DNA of 64,000 bases from Klenkia taihuensis. Its GTDB lineage: Bacteria > Actinomycetota > Actinomycetes > Mycobacteriales > Geodermatophilaceae. The stretch lies in NCBI RefSeq assembly GCF_900112525.1, contig NZ_FOMD01000006.1, forward strand, positions 1 through 64,000. The letters are read 5' to 3'. Below the pieces are notes generated by a model. It searched no databases, was not told the origin of the DNA, and saw only the letters and a program-made list of their open reading frames with translations. The position numbers were made by a program, and so were the translations under genes. Positions 63,235 to 64,000 of the stretch are shown here, one piece after another (position 1 is the stretch's first letter; each line of letters starts with the position of its first letter).

Positions 63235-64000
63235 ATGACCAGCACCGTGCAGCAGACCTTCGCCGACGAGTGGGCCGCCTGGCACCGGGACCGCGAGGTG
63301 CGGCTCACCGACCCGCACGGCTTCCTCGCCGTCACCTCGCTGACCTGGCTCGGCGAGCAGCCGGTCACCGCTCCCGGCGCGCCCGGCCGCTGGTCCGCCG
63401 ACGGCCGCGGCGTCGTGGTCGCCCTCGCCGAGGGCGAGCAGCTCCTGGTCGAGGGCACCCCCGTGCAGGGGGAGCACGTCGTCGGCGAGCTGGGCCTGCG
63501 GGAGAGCCGGCTGCTGCTGGCCGGCGAGGTGGGCGTCGAGGTCGCCGAGCGGGGCGGCCGCTACGTCGTCCGGGTGCGCGACCCCCGTTCGCCGCTGCTG
63601 GCTGCGCACCCCGGCACGCCCGCGTTCCCGGCCGACGTGCGCTGGGCGGTGCCCGGCAGGTTCGTGCCCTTCGACGCGCCGCGGCCGACCACGGTGCCCG
63701 GTGTCCTCGAGGGCGTCGAGCACGTCTACGACGCCCCCGGCACCGTCGAGTTCACCCTCGACGGCACCGACTACGCCCTGCGCGCCTTCCCCGGCCACGG
63801 CGACGGAGCGCTGACCGTGCTGTTCTCCGACGCGACCTCGGGGGACACCACCTACCCGTTCCGGTCGCTGCACCTGGTGCCCGACGCCGACGGCAGCGTG
63901 CAGGTCGACCTGAACCGCGCGGTCAACCTGCCCTGCGCCTACACCGACCTGGCCACCTGCCCGACCCCGCCGGCGGAGAACCGGCTGCCGGTCGCCGTCG
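63235..64000 (+). CDS. DUF1684-family protein, partial at right edge
   Basis: The first 255 residues of a protein whose DUF1684 core is clear. The start has FADEWAAWHRDREVRLTDPHGFLAVTSLTWLGE, and the end has LNRAVNLPCAYTDLATCPTPPAENRLPV, the family hallmark with a Cys pair. Members are about 260-280 residues, so only the tail is missing. Function is unknown. ATG 63235 lies 35 bases after the preceding stop. Confidence 0.85.
   Translation, partial: MTSTVQQTFADEWAAWHRDREVRLTDPHGFLAVTSLTWLGEQPVTAPGAPGRWSADGRGVVVALAEGEQLLVEGTPVQGEHVVGELGLRESRLLLAGEVGVEVAERGGRYVVRVRDPRSPLLAAHPGTPAFPADVRWAVPGRFVPFDAPRPTTVPGVLEGVEHVYDAPGTVEFTLDGTDYALRAFPGHGDGALTVLFSDATSGDTTYPFRSLHLVPDADGSVQVDLNRAVNLPCAYTDLATCPTPPAENRLPVAV

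Overview
The window is a very GC-rich actinobacterial chromosome segment, most likely from the Geodermatophilaceae (Blastococcus, Modestobacter or Geodermatophilus type). This placement is an inference from three things. Third-position GC is extreme, with many GTG starts and ATGA/GTGA overlaps. The order prfB-ftsE-ftsX-smpB is the actinobacterial one. The tmRNA encodes a tag, ADSSQRDFALAA, close to mycobacterial tags. There are no phage, transposase, rRNA, tRNA or CRISPR features. Almost all of the DNA is coding, and the many long open frames opposite real genes are GC artefacts.

Layout. Positions 1-1900 hold the end of a GT2 glycosyltransferase, an MDR oxidoreductase and a truncated haemoglobin. 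Positions 2.1-6.2 kb are a compact tad (Flp-type pilus) operon: tadA, tadB, tadC, a small Flp-like protein and two TadE-like pseudopilins. A GGDEF-EAL protein and a fused ABC exporter follow. Positions 11.7-15.0 kb are prfB-ftsE-ftsX-smpB. The tmRNA partner of SmpB lies at 23.0 kb, behind corA. The corA leader carries a short proline-rich reading frame and competing RNA stems. Between these lie an MDR, an amidohydrolase, a double GNAT protein, an SCO6745-like protein, a carboxymuconolactone decarboxylase-like protein and two membrane proteins.

Positions 23.4-42.3 kb are mixed metabolism and regulation: a short UvrA-like ATPase, an ECF sigma factor with a SnoaL-like tail, a TetR facing an oxidoreductase pair, a MetE-like and a MetX-like enzyme back to back, and a probable glucosylglycerate hydrolase beside an amino-acid permease. 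Then come a class III adenylyl cyclase, a 933-residue FAD/Fe-S/CCG oxidoreductase, a K+ channel and an acyl-CoA synthetase. At 42.5 kb is a cell-wall protein with a Thr-rich stalk and an LAxTG sortase signal.

Positions 45.1-53.2 kb are a beta-oxidation region: enoyl-CoA hydratases, a FadD-like ligase, a 17beta-HSD10-like SDR and a paired acyl-CoA dehydrogenase. A TetR sits in its midst. The same GGTCA-N4-TGAC sequence occurs in the three relevant promoter regions. A DUF559-type endonuclease-like gene interrupts this region and is bounded by two hairpins built from one 13-base unit. A PaoABC-type molybdenum hydroxylase follows at 53.2-56.8 kb, then MarR/YceI, a MauE/DsbA thiol pair, typA and two DUF genes at the edge.

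A recurring feature is a -10-like hexamer (TANNNT) 6-8 bases before a start codon. This is seen at eight genes on both strands and is what leaderless mRNAs look like.
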